Assembly (NCBI GenBank): GCA_021463165.1
Contig: JAJTWY010000002.1
Coordinates: 1-64,000 of the forward strand
DNA length: 64,000 bases
Direction of reading: 5' to 3'
Source of the DNA: Pyrinomonadaceae bacterium
GTDB lineage: Bacteria; Acidobacteriota; Blastocatellia; Pyrinomonadales; Pyrinomonadaceae
In this document: piece after piece, positions 8,757 to 19,181 of the stretch
Position numbering within the stretch: the stretch's first letter is position 1
How the letters are laid out: the number at the start of each line of letters is the position of its first letter
Made by a program: the position numbers and the translations under genes
Notes under the pieces: generated by a model
What the model was told of the DNA's origin: nothing
Database searches by the model: none
Seen by the model: only the letters and a program-made list of their open reading frames with translations

Positions 8757-11700
8757 CTATTCCAGCCCGCGAAGTTCGAGGTTCGCGACATTTCCGTTCA
8801 GCAGGACGTTTTGCGGAGCAAATCTATACCGCTTCGACGAGACCGTCAGCAAGTAAGTCTGGCCGGTAGGCAGATTCGTAAAGAGATATTCGCCGAAGCT
8901 GCTCGTCGTCGCAACCCGTACAACCCCCTGTGGATCAAGAAGATTTACGCGAATGCCGCCAAGCACCGAACCGCTCGGACGAAGCACTCGGCCGCCGATC
9001 GAAGCCGTCGCAGGCGGCGGCTCAGATTGCAGCTCAAGAGCCCCGATATCGGCAGCGTCACCTCCTGAGGCATTTGGAGCAAGGAGATCGACGACACGCA
9101 GGAATCCCGGGCCGCGCTGATCGTTGATCGACCCCGAACTGTTGCCCGCGTCGATCGCCGGGCTGCCGAAGAGCAAGGCATGCGTCGGTGTCGTTCCGCC
9201 GTTGTTTGCTAGAGGAGCGAGCAAGGCGTTCATATTGACCCGATCGGTTGCCTGATTTAGAAACTCGTTGGTCGGATCATCTGTCAGGTTATAGCCCGAC
9301 GAAGTGATCGTTGCCTGACCGCCGCCTGCAGACGATCGCAAATTTGGCAAGCTATTGCCTGCGACGATAGTGTTACGCAGCGTTGTCGTCGCCACAGTTC
9401 CGGCGCCTTGCGCGAAATTGAGAACGGCGCCGCCACTGCTGCCAGGGTCCGTATTATTGGTAACGGTGCAATTGGTGAGCTGCACGGTCGCGGTGCCGTT
9501 AAAGGCAAAGTTGAAGATGCCCGCTCCATTTCCACCTGATTGATTTCCTGAGATCGTACTATTCGTCAAAATGGCAACACCCGGACTTATATTGCGAAGC
9601 CCGGCACCGCCGCCTGATTCGTTTACGCTATCGCGGATCGTACTGCCCGTAACCGTAAGCGTACCGCTATTCTGGATCCCGCCACCGATGCCGCGGTTGC
9701 CGACAAGGACAGAGTTCGCAATGGTCAATGCGCCGGCATTCCGTACTCCGCCGCCCTCGCCTGTGAACGCATCGCCATTCGCGATGGTCATTCCGCTTAG
9801 AACAGCCGTCACTCCGGAATTGATCGAGAATATTCGAAAACGAACGTCTGGATTGCTGCCATCGCGCCGCACGGTCAGAAGATTAGCTCCCGGGCCAGTG
9901 ATCGTCACGGCCTTTGTTATCTCCAGCTGCCCACTCGTCAGCGTGATCGTCTGCGGAGCGTCCAGTCTTTCCGGATCGGTCGGGTCCGGCACGGCGAACA
10001 GCGGCGAGAACGTGATCGTTCCGCCCGCTGCGACATCTGCGATCGCCTGCCGTAAGCTGCCGGTTCCGCTATCGTTAGTATTTGTCACGACAACATTGCC
10101 CGGCGGAGTCGGTGTAGGCGTCGGCGTCGGAGTTGGAGTCGGCGTCGGAGTTGGCGTCGGCGTCGGTGTTGGAGTCGGCGTCGGCGTCGGTGTTGGCGTC
10201 GGCGTCGGAGTTGGCGTCGGAGTTGGCGTCGGAGTTGGCGTCGGAGTTGGCGTCGGAGTTGGAACCGGTGGTTCGTTTTGTTCCTCGTACGCACCGATGT
10301 CGCTGCCGTCGCCTCCGGCGGCGTTTGATATCGCCACCAGATCACGCGGACGCTGCTGGCCCCGCTGATCGGTCGTCACGCCCGAACCGGAATTATTGCC
10401 CTTATCGATCGCCGGACTGCCCGCGAGCAAAGTTTGAGTCTGAGTTTGGCCGCCGTTGTTTGCGAGCGGGCCGAGTAGCGGCGTAGCAACAATATCCGTT
10501 GACGCAGGCGAGAACACGCCGTTGAAGTTGTTGCTCAGATTGAAGCCCTGTGTCGCGATCGTTGGAGTTCCGCCCGCCTCGATCGTGACCGCAAGATTGT
10601 CGGGCGTGTTGCCGGCGACGATCGTGTTGCGAAGCGTTGTTAACGGTGCAGAGAAGTCCTGCGACCTCGTCATAACACCGCCCGTCGGACCCGAATTGGC
10701 GGTAATGGTGCTGTTGACGATATTCAGTCCACCGCCGCCGAAATGGAGGATGCCGCCGGCACCCCAGAGTGGCGCTGGCGAGGCGCTACCGGTAGCCGTG
10801 TTGCCGCTGATGGTGGTGTTTACGATCCGCACAATGCGGCCAGGGGCCCCCGAATAGAATATCGCACCCGATGAGACACCCGTATTGCCGCTAAAAGTGC
10901 AATTGGTGATGGTCGCGTTCCGTCCTAAAAAGATCCCGCCGGCCACGCCCTGATTGCCAATAATACTGACATTCGTTAGAGTTAGGTCGCTTACGGTGGT
11001 TAGTGGGCCGTCACCAAAGTTAGGACCCCGAGCACCCGTGAGCGTTAGTCCGCTGATCGCGATCCCATCGGTGCCGCCTAAATCGGTGAAGATTGCAGCA
11101 GCCGAACCACTCGGATTCGCCCGGACGGTGAGCAGGTTCGCACCCGGCCCGTTGATCGTGACTCCGTCAGAGATTAGGAACCCGCCACTCAGGGTGATAG
11201 TGCCGGTGAGCCCCGGCTGGAAATTGATCGTGTCCATCGTGATCCTGTTCGCGTTCGTGTCCAGTATCGCCTGACGAAGACTGCCGGGGCCCGAGTCATT
11301 TAGGTTTGTCACGGTCCGCGTTATCGGTGTGATATTGTTCACCCAGGTATCCGACGCGTCGGTTGCGAGCAGGTTCCCGGCAGCGTCGCGGATGCCCGAA
11401 GTGGCGGCAACCAGCGTCACGGTATAGGTGCCCGGCCGTTCCGTTCGATCGTCGTCGGCATTTACTGTGTACGTGATGTTATCGGTGGTTGTGACGTTTC
11501 CAATAACACCGCTAGCGGTGCCACCATCGCGTGACAGACGAAGATCTCCGGCACCGAATCCACTAACGGGTTCACTGAACACAACCACAAAGTCAGTGGT
11601 TATGGTACGCGGGTCGGGCGAAACGTCGATGATATCGGCGGTTGGAGGGGTAATGTCGATGGTTACGGTAAACGTCCCGATCGTCCCCACCGCGACGAAG

Positions 11701-14012
11701 TTGCCTGATGTGTCGGCGACCTGATTCGCCTGCATGACGATGTTGTAGATTCCGACATCCGAGGCATCCCAGGTGCCGCCCGGCGGCGTGAAGTTGTAGG
11801 TTGCGATTCGCGGTGTTCCGTTCCCGGGGTTATCGACGCTGACAAAAGCCGGCGTCGCGCTAAATCCTCCCGGGCCGGTGACTATGATATCGCCGGTATT
11901 AATTGTGCTGACGTTGATGGCGACGTTGTCGTTGTATTGAACCGTCGCGGTGTGGGTCGTCGCTCCCGTCGTCGTCACATTTGGAGCCGTAGCAGGTGTT
12001 GCGGTTGGAGCGATCGTGTCGGGAATAGTCACCGTGAACGTCCCGATCGTACCGGCTGCGACGAAGTTCCCCGCCGTGTCCGCCACCTGATTCGCCTGCA
12101 TGACGATATTGTACGTGCCGTTGTCGCCGAAATCCCAGGTGCCTCCCGGCGGCTGGAACGGGTAATTCGCCGTCCTGGGCGATCCGTTACCGCCAGGCGT
12201 AACGTTCTGAAAATCCGTCGCAACGTTGAAGCCATTGGGCCCCGTGATCCTGATATCGCCAAGCCCGACCGTGCTGGCATTTATCGCGGTATTGTCGGCA
12301 TATGTTACCGTCGCCGTGTGCGAGTTACCTCCGGCCGTTGTTACATTGGGTGCGGTTCCGGCCGCCGTCGGGACGGTCGAATCGTTCAGGGTCAACGTGA
12401 GCGAGTAGCTGCCAAAATCTTCAGCATTTAACGTGCGCGCCAGGATCGTAAAGGTCCCGGTCGTTCCGAGCGTAAGAAAACCCGAACCGGCCGGAATGCG
12501 AGAATCAAGGCTGCCAGTTCCATCATCGTCATTGGCCACAAAAGTACCGCCGGGAAAACTTCCTGAATAGAGTTCAAGAAATGAATCGTTCTCTGTCGAA
12601 GTTAGTGTGATGACGACCTGCTGACCGGTCGTTCCGCTGAAGGTATAGGCGTCGTATTGCGGTGCAGATACCGGGAGATAGCAGTCACCGACCGCGATCG
12701 AACCGTTAATAGTTTGGCCGAAGGCTATGGGCGTTGCGGATGCGGCGCAGGCGGGCAGTGTCTGGGCTTCGACCGCACCAATATCCGTCTCGTCACCGCC
12801 GGACGTCGGCACGGGCGAGATGCTGGTCGTCCTGGGTTGTCCTCTTTGATCCGTCGACACGCCCGAGCCCGCGTTACTTCCCTTGTCTATCGCCGGCGAT
12901 CCATTGAGCAGGGCGTGCGTCTGCGTCGTTCCCCCATTGTTACCGAGCGGCCCAATGAAAGGATTTTGTGGCGTCGAGGTCCCGCTCTGGTCGGACGTCC
13001 CGCCAAACGTAACCGCTCCGCGATTGCCGATGAGGTTAAACCCGTTGGAGACGAACGACCCCGATCCCTCGGTCCTTGTGTCGGGGATCGTCGTGTTCGA
13101 TTGATTGGCGGCGACGATGCTGTTCTTGATCGTTACCGTCGTGTTCTCGGCCTTGACGCCGCCTGCTCCGCCGGTCACGTTCGACTGATTGTTCGTTATA
13201 GTCGAATTCACTATCAAAACCGTCCCGCCGAACGAAAAAATGCCGCCGCCGGTATTTACAGCCGTCGCCGTATTTCCGCTGATCGTCGACGACCGCACCG
13301 TCAGAGTTCCGAGATTGTCGATCCCGCCGCCCGACTGGTTGACCTGGGTCGTATTTCCCGAGATAGTGCTTCGATCCAGCGTCAAGGTCCCGATATTCTC
13401 GATCCCGCCGCCGAAACCGGTCGATGTGTTGCCCGAAATTGTGCAGTTCGTGATCGTCAGCGTTCCCGCGTTCAAGATCCCGCCGCCGTCGCCCGACACG
13501 TTGCCGTTCGCGATCGTTACACCAGAGATGGACGAAGTTTGGCCGCCCGCAAATTCGAGCACACGGTAATCGCCACCCGTATTTCGCCTGATCGTCAGCG
13601 AGTTCGCTCCCGGCCCGGTCATCGTCACCGGACCCGAAATGGCCGGCAAAGCTCCGGCAAGATTGACCGTTCCGGTCACCGTAATGTTTATCGTGTCGGC
13701 ACCGCCCGCCACATTCGCATCTATGATGGCCTGACGAAGCGAACCTGCACCGGCATCGCTCGTATTTGAGACGGTAAACGTCGCTTCGGGACGGTTCTCT
13801 TCGATCTCTTCATCAGGAGGCGTCGATTCGGGGCGTGGAAGTCCAATTCGGTGGTTCTGTCCCGAAAAACCGAGATCAAGGGCCGAAACGATCACTTCGC
13901 TCCACACGGTGATACCTGTCCCAATTCCAACGAGTGTCAATATGACAATTGCTATGCGAACCTTTTCCGTAAAAAGCGTCGATATCGGTCCGCCCACTCG
14001 ATTTTTTGACAT
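8757..14012 (-). CDS. Giant secreted multi-beta-helix surface protein with long Thr-Pro linker and shared C-terminal domain
   Basis: 1751 residues. A membrane-spanning or signal segment lies near 17-40. The chain has three beta-helix modules, each opening with a GSLRQAI signature and ending with a choice-of-anchor Q closure ([12 protein letters not shown] ... SPAIDKG ... DQRGQ ... DIGAVE). Between modules one and two lie a PPC-like domain ([14 protein letters not shown]) and two tandem repeats of about 110 residues beginning at T-A-P-N-V-T-T, plus a further Ig-like domain ([20 protein letters not shown]). A tract of about 26 Thr-Pro units separates module two from module three. The C-terminal 80 residues are the common GLE-ending module. 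The start is backed by GGGAGAAG upstream. First gene of the minus-strand surface locus; probable adhesin or sheath protein. Confidence 0.82.
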   Translation of the reverse strand: MSKNRVGGPISTLFTEKVRIAIVILTLVGIGTGITVWSEVIVSALDLGFSGQNHRIGLPRPESTPPDEEIEENRPEATFTVSNTSDAGAGSLRQAIIDANVAGGADTINITVTGTVNLAGALPAISGPVTMTGPGANSLTIRRNTGGDYRVLEFAGGQTSSISGVTIANGNVSGDGGGILNAGTLTITNCTISGNTSTGFGGGIENIGTLTLDRSTISGNTTQVNQSGGGIDNLGTLTVRSSTISGNTATAVNTGGGIFSFGGTVLIVNSTITNNQSNVTGGAGGVKAENTTVTIKNSIVAANQSNTTIPDTRTEGSGSFVSNGFNLIGNRGAVTFGGTSDQSGTSTPQNPFIGPLGNNGGTTQTHALLNGSPAIDKGSNAGSGVSTDQRGQPRTTSISPVPTSGGDETDIGAVEAQTLPACAASATPIAFGQTINGSIAVGDCYLPVSAPQYDAYTFSGTTGQQVVITLTSTENDSFLELYSGSFPGGTFVANDDDGTGSLDSRIPAGSGFLTLGTTGTFTILARTLNAEDFGSYSLTLTLNDSTVPTAAGTAPNVTTAGGNSHTATVTYADNTAINASTVGLGDIRITGPNGFNVATDFQNVTPGGNGSPRTANYPFQPPGGTWDFGDNGTYNIVMQANQVADTAGNFVAAGTIGTFTVTIPDTIAPTATPATAPNVTTTGATTHTATVQYNDNVAINVSTINTGDIIVTGPGGFSATPAFVSVDNPGNGTPRIATYNFTPPGGTWDASDVGIYNIVMQANQVADTSGNFVAVGTIGTFTVTIDITPPTADIIDVSPDPRTITTDFVVVFSEPVSGFGAGDLRLSRDGGTASGVIGNVTTTDNITYTVNADDDRTERPGTYTVTLVAATSGIRDAAGNLLATDASDTWVNNITPITRTVTNLNDSGPGSLRQAILDTNANRITMDTINFQPGLTGTITLSGGFLISDGVTINGPGANLLTVRANPSGSAAAIFTDLGGTDGIAISGLTLTGARGPNFGDGPLTTVSDLTLTNVSIIGNQGVAGGIFLGRNATITNCTFSGNTGVSSGAIFYSGAPGRIVRIVNTTISGNTATGSASPAPLWGAGGILHFGGGGLNIVNSTITANSGPTGGVMTRSQDFSAPLTTLRNTIVAGNTPDNLAVTIEAGGTPTIATQGFNLSNNFNGVFSPASTDIVATPLLGPLANNGGQTQTQTLLAGSPAIDKGNNSGSGVTTDQRGQQRPRDLVAISNAAGGDGSDIGAYEEQNEPPVPTPTPTPTPTPTPTPTPTPTPTPTPTPTPTPTPTPTPTPTPTPTPTPTPTPTPPGNVVVTNTNDSGTGSLRQAIADVAAGGTITFSPLFAVPDPTDPERLDAPQTITLTSGQLEITKAVTITGPGANLLTVRRDGSNPDVRFRIFSINSGVTAVLSGMTIANGDAFTGEGGGVRNAGALTIANSVLVGNRGIGGGIQNSGTLTVTGSTIRDSVNESGGGAGLRNISPGVAILTNSTISGNQSGGNGAGIFNFAFNGTATVQLTNCTVTNNTDPGSSGGAVLNFAQGAGTVATTTLRNTIVAGNSLPNLRSSAGGGQATITSSGYNLTDDPTNEFLNQATDRVNMNALLAPLANNGGTTPTHALLFGSPAIDAGNSSGSINDQRGPGFLRVVDLLAPNASGGDAADIGALELQSEPPPATASIGGRVLRPSGSVLGGIRVNLLDPQGVVRVATTSSFGEYLFTNLPTGQTYLLTVSSKRYRFAPQNVLLNGNVANLELRGLE
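10105..10262. repeat. Long Thr-Pro codon repeat (VNTR)
   Basis: About 158 bases of six-base GTN-GGN units (plus strand), with higher-order 12- and 18-base copies, encode about 26 Thr-Pro units of the 1751-residue protein. The tract keeps frame with any whole-unit change, so linker length can vary without breaking the protein. Confidence 0.85.
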
Positions 14013-14263
14013 ATTCTTCTCCCGATCCCTGGCTCGATCCTGCAGTTTCGCTAGTTAGGACGATCATTCGAAAAGCGTAGAAGGGCAATCTTTTCGAAAC
14101 GTGTTTGTTTAGGTTCGGAGCATTATCGCACAGATCGCCTGTTTTCATACAAATAAATGTGCGAACAGACAGTTAGCGGTCTCCGGGGCGTCGGGGCGAT
14201 CTGTTGCTTTTGACCAACCAAAAGCGGACAATCGGTATCTAACATCGTAGGCAAAAAAAGAAT

Positions 14264-15526
14264 ATGAATACCCGTACTTCTCGCAGTCCGCTCATTGTCC
14301 TGCTTTTGGTCGCAACGATCCTGGCATCGCCTGCGTCGTGGGTCGCGCAATCGAAGCCGCAGAAGGGCACACCACCGACCGAGAGCGGCAAGAAGAACCA
14401 GCGGCCAACTCCGATGAGCGAGGAAGAGAAGAAGAAGCTCGAAGAGGAGAAAAAGCGTCTCGAAGAAGAAAAGAACGCCGTTATCGACCCTGATGTGGAG
14501 AAGGTCGAATCGAACATCGTTCTGATCGATGCGGTCGTGCTGAACAAGAAGACGGGACAGATAATTGGCGGGCTGAAGAAGGGGAATTTTGCGATCTTTG
14601 AGAACGGCGTCAAGCAGGATCTGACGAGTTTCGCGACGCCGGAGTCGCCGATCACGGTCTCGCTCGTTGTTGAATTCAGCAAGTGGACCGAGGTCTTCGG
14701 TTCCGCCCAGGGCGGCTATTTCGAGCCCGGGACGAGCGAGGTCATAAAGCCGGTCGCCTACTTCCTCTCGCGATTTATCAAGCCGCCGAACGATTACGCC
14801 TCGGTCATCGCGTTCGATATACGTCCGACACCGATCACCGACTTTACGAACGACCCGGCACGGCTTAACCAAACCGTGGACATCCTTGTCCGCAACCGTC
14901 CCGCGTTTCGCGAAACGAACCTGTTCGATGCGCTAAAATTCGCCCTCGTTGGCGGCATGGGCGATTCGGTCATACTCGAGAACTCTGAAAAGGAAAAGGC
15001 GATGTACGGTGGGATGGTCGATGTGAAATCAAAGCGCCGCGCCATCATCCTCGTTGCCTCGGGTATCGATACATTCAGCAAGATCAACTACGACCAGGCC
15101 CGACGCGTGATCCAGGAAGCCGGCGTGCCGATCTACATCATCAGCACCGGCAACCTCTTCTACAAACGCTATGAGCCCTACATGGCGGCGACCGATGGAT
15201 TGATCGGCCAGCCGGGCCGCCTTACGTTCCTTCAGGCGCAGAATACGATGAACACCTTCGCCAAAGAATCGGGCGGAGTGCATTTCCCGATGACCTTCGA
15301 AGGCGAGATCCCCGGATATCTTAATTCGATCAACGCCCTTCTCCGCAGCCAGTACTCGCTCGCCTACGACCTGCCTGAAAAACACGAGCCGGGCAAAAAA
15401 TATAAGATCGAGGTCAAGGTCGATGTCGATGGCGACGGAACCTTCGATGATAAGAACTTCGTCGTCCAGCACCGGCCCTTCTACTCGACGCCTAAACCGG
15501 ACGATAAGGACAACAAAAAGAAATAG
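14264..15526 (+). CDS. Secreted VWFA-related domain protein (acidobacterial type)
   Basis: 420 residues. Signal peptide at 1-28 (ending ASWVAQ). Residues 50-72 are a very charged Glu/Lys helix (SEEEKKKLEEEKKRLEEEK). Residues about 80-400 match the VWFA-related proteins typical of Acidobacteria: an N-terminal strand pair (VLIDAVVLNKKTGQIIGGLKKGNFAIFENG), then a Rossmann-like VWA fold. At the position of the metal-binding D-x-S-x-S of VWA domains the sequence has E137-F-S139-K-W141, so metal-dependent ligand binding is doubtful. The partner is unknown. Transcribed away from the surface-protein locus across a 251-base divergent gap. Confidence 0.75.
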   Translation: MNTRTSRSPLIVLLLVATILASPASWVAQSKPQKGTPPTESGKKNQRPTPMSEEEKKKLEEEKKRLEEEKNAVIDPDVEKVESNIVLIDAVVLNKKTGQIIGGLKKGNFAIFENGVKQDLTSFATPESPITVSLVVEFSKWTEVFGSAQGGYFEPGTSEVIKPVAYFLSRFIKPPNDYASVIAFDIRPTPITDFTNDPARLNQTVDILVRNRPAFRETNLFDALKFALVGGMGDSVILENSEKEKAMYGGMVDVKSKRRAIILVASGIDTFSKINYDQARRVIQEAGVPIYIISTGNLFYKRYEPYMAATDGLIGQPGRLTFLQAQNTMNTFAKESGGVHFPMTFEGEIPGYLNSINALLRSQYSLAYDLPEKHEPGKKYKIEVKVDVDGDGTFDDKNFVVQHRPFYSTPKPDDKDNKKK

Positions 15527-15627
15527 CTGAGGGATCGCAGATCGAATAGGTCCGCAATATTGCGTGACTGAGTTGGCTGACCAGCTCCGTGGCGACTCGG
15601 TGTGTGCTAAACTATCAGATTGCGCTT

Positions 15628-17514
15628 ATGTCAAAACGTATCGTTGAAAGCTACCGCAAGAAGCTCGTTGCCGAGGAAGGCTATATTGTCCCTCAGCGCG
15701 GCGGGCTTCGCATAGCGCTTTGCTATCCGAATACCCATTCGATCGGGATGGCAAACCTCGGGATGCATACGATGTACGAGCTGTTCAACTCGATCCCCGG
15801 CGTTAGCTGCGAACGTGTTTTCTTACCGGACCGTCAGGATCTCATCGAATACGAAAAGAGCGGAACGCCGCTCCTCTCGCTCGAAACTCAGTCGCGGGTG
15901 AAGGGCTTTGACGTGATCGCTTTCTCGATATCGTTCGAGACCGACTATCTGAACATGGCGAAAATGCTCCAACTCGCCGACATCCCTGTTTGGTCGGCTG
16001 AGCGGGATGAGCATCATCCGCTTGTGATAATGGGCGGCGCGGCTTCGTTCCTGAATCCGGAACCGATCGCGGATTTCACGAACGTGATCGCCGTCGGCGA
16101 AGGCGAGATCCTCGCTTATCAGTTGATCGACGCAATACTCGAAAATGAGTCGAAGGGCGAGATCCTGCTCGAACTCGCAAGGATCGGCCGCGGATTCTAC
16201 GTGCCATCGCTCTACGACGTGATCTATAACGACGACGGGACCGTTTTCGATTATTTGCCAAAGCAGATCGGGGTCCCCAAACGCGTGGGACGTGCTCTCG
16301 CGGCAGTAAATCCTAAGGAAGGAACTCTGCGGCGAGCGTTACGACGTGGAGAGACCGAACTCGCCGAATTTCTTGTAAATCAAGACACATTCTGCCCGTC
16401 AACCTCGGTCTGGTCGCCGGAGGCCGAGATGGGCGAGCGCTTGTTGGTCGAGATCTCGCGTGGCTGCTCGCAGGGATGCCGCTTTTGCTGGGCCGGATAC
16501 AACTACTATCCGCCCCGTGTCGTCCCTGCGAAAGACATTCTCGAAAAGGCTCGTGAGTGGCGTTCCAAAACCAACAAGATCGGCCTCGTCTCGACCGCGG
16601 TTTGCGACCATCCCGAGATCTCGACGATCTTGCGCGAACTGCGGGCGATGGATTACCGTATTTCGGTCTCCAGCCTGCGGCTCGACCAGATCTCCGACGA
16701 ATTGCTCGATGCTCTCGTCGAATCGCGCGATCAGCAGATAGCCGTTGCGCCGGAAACAGGTTCGGACCGCCTGCGCCGCGTGATCAACAAGAATCTGACC
16801 AACGACGAGATCGTCGATATTTGCGGTGCTGTTTTCGATCGAGGGATGTTGACCGTCAAGCTCTATATGATGGTTGGCCTGCCGACCGAGACCGAAGAAG
16901 ACCTCGACGAGATATTCGTGCTCGTCGAGCGTGTCAAGGATAGGATGCTCGAGGCCGGCAAGAGATTTGGGCGGGCCGGCAAGATCATTACGTCGCTGAA
17001 CGGATTTGTACCGAAGCCGAACACTCCGCTTCAATGGGATGCCATCCTCGACGAACGAGACCTAAAACGCCGGATCAAATATGTCTGCAAAGGCCTGAGC
17101 CGGATCCCGAACGTCGAGGTCCGCTTTATGTCGGCCAAGATCGCCCACGAACAGGCCCTGTATTCTTCGGGCGACCGCACCGTGGCCAGGGTGATAGACG
17201 CCGCAGCCCGTCATGGCGACCTCAACCGAGCCCTGCGCGAAACGGGTGTCGATGCCGCTTTTCATACGTCGCGTGACCGCTCGTATGACGAGTTCCTTCC
17301 GTGGTCGATCGTCGACAGCGGCCTTTCGTTCGAGTTCTTGAAGACAGAACACGAAAAAGCCCGAGAATCCCTCTCGAGCCTTCCGTGCCCTGCGGTTGAA
17401 AAATGCACGACCTGCGGCGTCTGTCCGAGCACGTGGCTCGCCGACGCGCCAGAAAGCCTGATCCAGATCCAACCTCTAAAGGTAAAACAAGCCCTCGCTC
17501 TGGCTACTTGTTAG
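15628..17514 (+). CDS. TIGR03960-type B12-binding-like radical SAM protein
   Basis: 628 residues from the ATG at 15628. An in-frame GTG at 15589 exists, but the family's conserved start begins near MSKRIVES and TAAACT at 15608 looks like a -10 element. Residues 25-170 form a cobalamin-binding-like Rossmann domain. The radical SAM cluster motif is R-G-C280-S-Q-G-C284-R-F-C287, followed by WAGYNYYPPR. A Cys-rich C-terminus (VEKCTTCGVCPSTW) may hold a second metal site. Relatives are often encoded with a TIGR03936 domain or near ribosomal protein L21 genes; neither is seen here. The substrate is unknown. The 3' end overlaps the converging gene by 11 bases. Confidence 0.82.
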   Translation: MSKRIVESYRKKLVAEEGYIVPQRGGLRIALCYPNTHSIGMANLGMHTMYELFNSIPGVSCERVFLPDRQDLIEYEKSGTPLLSLETQSRVKGFDVIAFSISFETDYLNMAKMLQLADIPVWSAERDEHHPLVIMGGAASFLNPEPIADFTNVIAVGEGEILAYQLIDAILENESKGEILLELARIGRGFYVPSLYDVIYNDDGTVFDYLPKQIGVPKRVGRALAAVNPKEGTLRRALRRGETELAEFLVNQDTFCPSTSVWSPEAEMGERLLVEISRGCSQGCRFCWAGYNYYPPRVVPAKDILEKAREWRSKTNKIGLVSTAVCDHPEISTILRELRAMDYRISVSSLRLDQISDELLDALVESRDQQIAVAPETGSDRLRRVINKNLTNDEIVDICGAVFDRGMLTVKLYMMVGLPTETEEDLDEIFVLVERVKDRMLEAGKRFGRAGKIITSLNGFVPKPNTPLQWDAILDERDLKRRIKYVCKGLSRIPNVEVRFMSAKIAHEQALYSSGDRTVARVIDAAARHGDLNRALRETGVDAAFHTSRDRSYDEFLPWSIVDSGLSFEFLKTEHEKARESLSSLPCPAVEKCTTCGVCPSTWLADAPESLIQIQPLKVKQALALATC

Positions 17515-17938
17515 CTTTCGCGTCAGGTTTTGCCTGTTCGACCAGCAGTCCGGTCGGGGTCGCGGTGTGATCGAAAACGTAAACATAGTTGTAGATCCCG
17601 AAGGGCAGCAGCCCGACCTCTTTTGCATACGCAACACGGGCCGTGATCGTGTTCCCAGTCATCTTCACATCCACGATCGCATTTTCGGGCACCTGATTCG
17701 CATTCAGCGACTTCTGGATACGCTCCTTTACGTTATCGACCGGATTTACCTTGCCCGGCATCGCGAGGCCCTGAAGCACCGCCGTCTGCATATCGCTCTT
17801 GACAGCCTCGGCCTCGTACGCGACCGGAACATAGTTGTAGCCCGCGTTCGCGACCAGAAGGATAACGACCAGCGTTATAAAGAACTTGGTTCCCGCACTT
17901 CCGCGCTCGGAAGCTCTCATTCTCTCGATGTTATTCAT
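17504..17938 (-). CDS. Single-pass membrane protein of unknown function
   Basis: 144 residues. A short basic N-terminus (RMRASERGSAG) precedes one membrane segment at about 18-38 (TKFFITLVVILLVANAGYNYVPV), then about 100 residues outside. The N-terminal layout recalls pilin-like or DUF4845-like proteins (basic cap, helix, then soluble domain), but no processing motif can be shown. It is last in the glmM-aroB minus-strand run, 33 bases after aroB, with AGGAG 10 bases before the start. Function unknown. Confidence 0.7.
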   Translation of the reverse strand: MNNIERMRASERGSAGTKFFITLVVILLVANAGYNYVPVAYEAEAVKSDMQTAVLQGLAMPGKVNPVDNVKERIQKSLNANQVPENAIVDVKMTGNTITARVAYAKEVGLLPFGIYNYVYVFDHTATPTGLLVEQAKPDAKANK

Positions 17939-17971
17939 TATTGTTTACTCCTGAAAAGTTAAGGCCGGAAC

Positions 17972-19162
17972 TCAGGCCCATTTTTGCAGAAGCTTTTTGA
18001 GGACTTTTTGCGCGGTCGCGCGAGGGATGTGTTCGTCTGTCACGATCACCGGTTTTCCGATACCTTTGAGCAGGATCATTTGAAGCGAACCGGATAGATG
18101 TTTCTTGTCGAATTTGAAGGCCTCAAAAACTTCGTCTCCGTCGATGTTGGCAAGCGCCGGCAGTGGGCCGACGTTACGCACAACATCGTTCAACAAGTTT
18201 ACATCCTTTTCATCACACAATGCAAGAGATTTTGAAAGCTCGGCGGCAAACAGGATGCCAAGACCGACCGCCTCGCCATGCTTAAAATACCGATAGCTCG
18301 TTACCTTTTCCAGCGCATGGGCGAGCGTGTGGCCAAAATTCAGTATTTTTCGGGACCGCGAACTGATGTTTTTTGATGATTCGCGCTCGTCACCGGTGAC
18401 TATCTTTGCCTTGAAAGCGATGTTCTCGGCAATGAGATCGGAAAGGCCGTTGATCGCAGCTTTTCGAGTCTTCGAGCCGTCAGAAACTTGATCTTTAAGA
18501 TCGGAGATCAAAGATCGGCGATCGACCGACGCGAGAAATTCACCGGTTTGCTTAAGAAGAGAACGGCCCGAGATCGCGCCGTGTTTCACCATCTCACAAA
18601 GCCCGGCGGTTATCTCGCGTTCCGGCAAAGTTGATAGCGTAGAGACATCGACCATCACACCGCTCGGCTGATGAAAGGCCCCGATGAGGTTCTTGCCGAA
18701 CGCAGAATTAACGCCCGTTTTGCCGCCGACCGAAGAATCGACCATCGAGAGCAGGGTCGTCGGGATCTGCAGGAATCTGATGCCGCGAAGGTAGATAGCC
18801 GCCACAAAACCGGCGAGATCGCCGACCACGCCGCCGCCGAGCGCGACAACGGCGTCGGTCCGCGTCAATCTCGCCTCGGCCATGAACTTAAGCGCGGCCT
18901 CGGCGGTCTTCATGCTCTTGAACCGTTCGCCGTCGCTCATCAAGAATGTTTCGACGGTGAATCCCGACTCAGCTAAGCTGCAAACGACCTCTTCGCCATA
19001 CTGTTTGAAGACGGTGGGGTTTGAGACGAGAAGGACGCGGCAATTCCCTTTCAAGCATTTCCTGGCCCAGGAGCCGCAACTCGAAAGCAGCCCGCTGCCA
19101 ACCTCGACCAGATAGGAGTGCGGACGTCCGCCCAGATCTACGTTAACGCTTCTCATTCGCAT
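17972..19162 (-). CDS. aroB: 3-dehydroquinate synthase
   Basis: 396 residues. Converts DAHP to 3-dehydroquinate, step two of the shikimate pathway, in the cytoplasm with NAD and a divalent metal. Diagnostic parts are GGGVVGDLAGFVAA (109-122), DSSVGGKTGVN (142-152), the metal ligand Glu in GLCEMVKHGA, and the His in LNFGHTLAHALEK. It is longer than the usual 350-365 residues because about 25 extra residues sit between the E-M-V-K-H-G and N-F-G-H motifs (DQVSDGSKTRK and ESSKNISSRSRK are the unusual parts). It follows glmM by 19 bases on the same strand. Confidence 0.95.
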   Translation of the reverse strand: MRMRSVNVDLGGRPHSYLVEVGSGLLSSCGSWARKCLKGNCRVLLVSNPTVFKQYGEEVVCSLAESGFTVETFLMSDGERFKSMKTAEAALKFMAEARLTRTDAVVALGGGVVGDLAGFVAAIYLRGIRFLQIPTTLLSMVDSSVGGKTGVNSAFGKNLIGAFHQPSGVMVDVSTLSTLPEREITAGLCEMVKHGAISGRSLLKQTGEFLASVDRRSLISDLKDQVSDGSKTRKAAINGLSDLIAENIAFKAKIVTGDERESSKNISSRSRKILNFGHTLAHALEKVTSYRYFKHGEAVGLGILFAAELSKSLALCDEKDVNLLNDVVRNVGPLPALANIDGDEVFEAFKFDKKHLSGSLQMILLKGIGKPVIVTDEHIPRATAQKVLKKLLQKWA

Positions 19163-19181
19163 CTTCCCGGCATATGCCGCG

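Noticed and set aside
10105-10262. Possible CRISPR array or satellite
   Set aside because: The short repeats have no spacers and lie in frame inside a large coding sequence, where they encode Thr-Pro.
10133-10486. Open frames within the Thr-Pro repeat region on other frames
   Set aside because: They are translations of the repeat out of frame (Ala/Ser/Glu or Val/Gly runs).
14123-14872. Long antisense frame opposite the VWA-like gene
   Set aside because: Low-complexity composition caused by the Glu/Lys-rich coding strand; no start signal and no protein-like pattern.
15589-15627. Upstream GTG start for the radical SAM protein
   Set aside because: The added residues match nothing in the family and overlap a likely -10 element; ATG 15628 fits conserved homologue starts.
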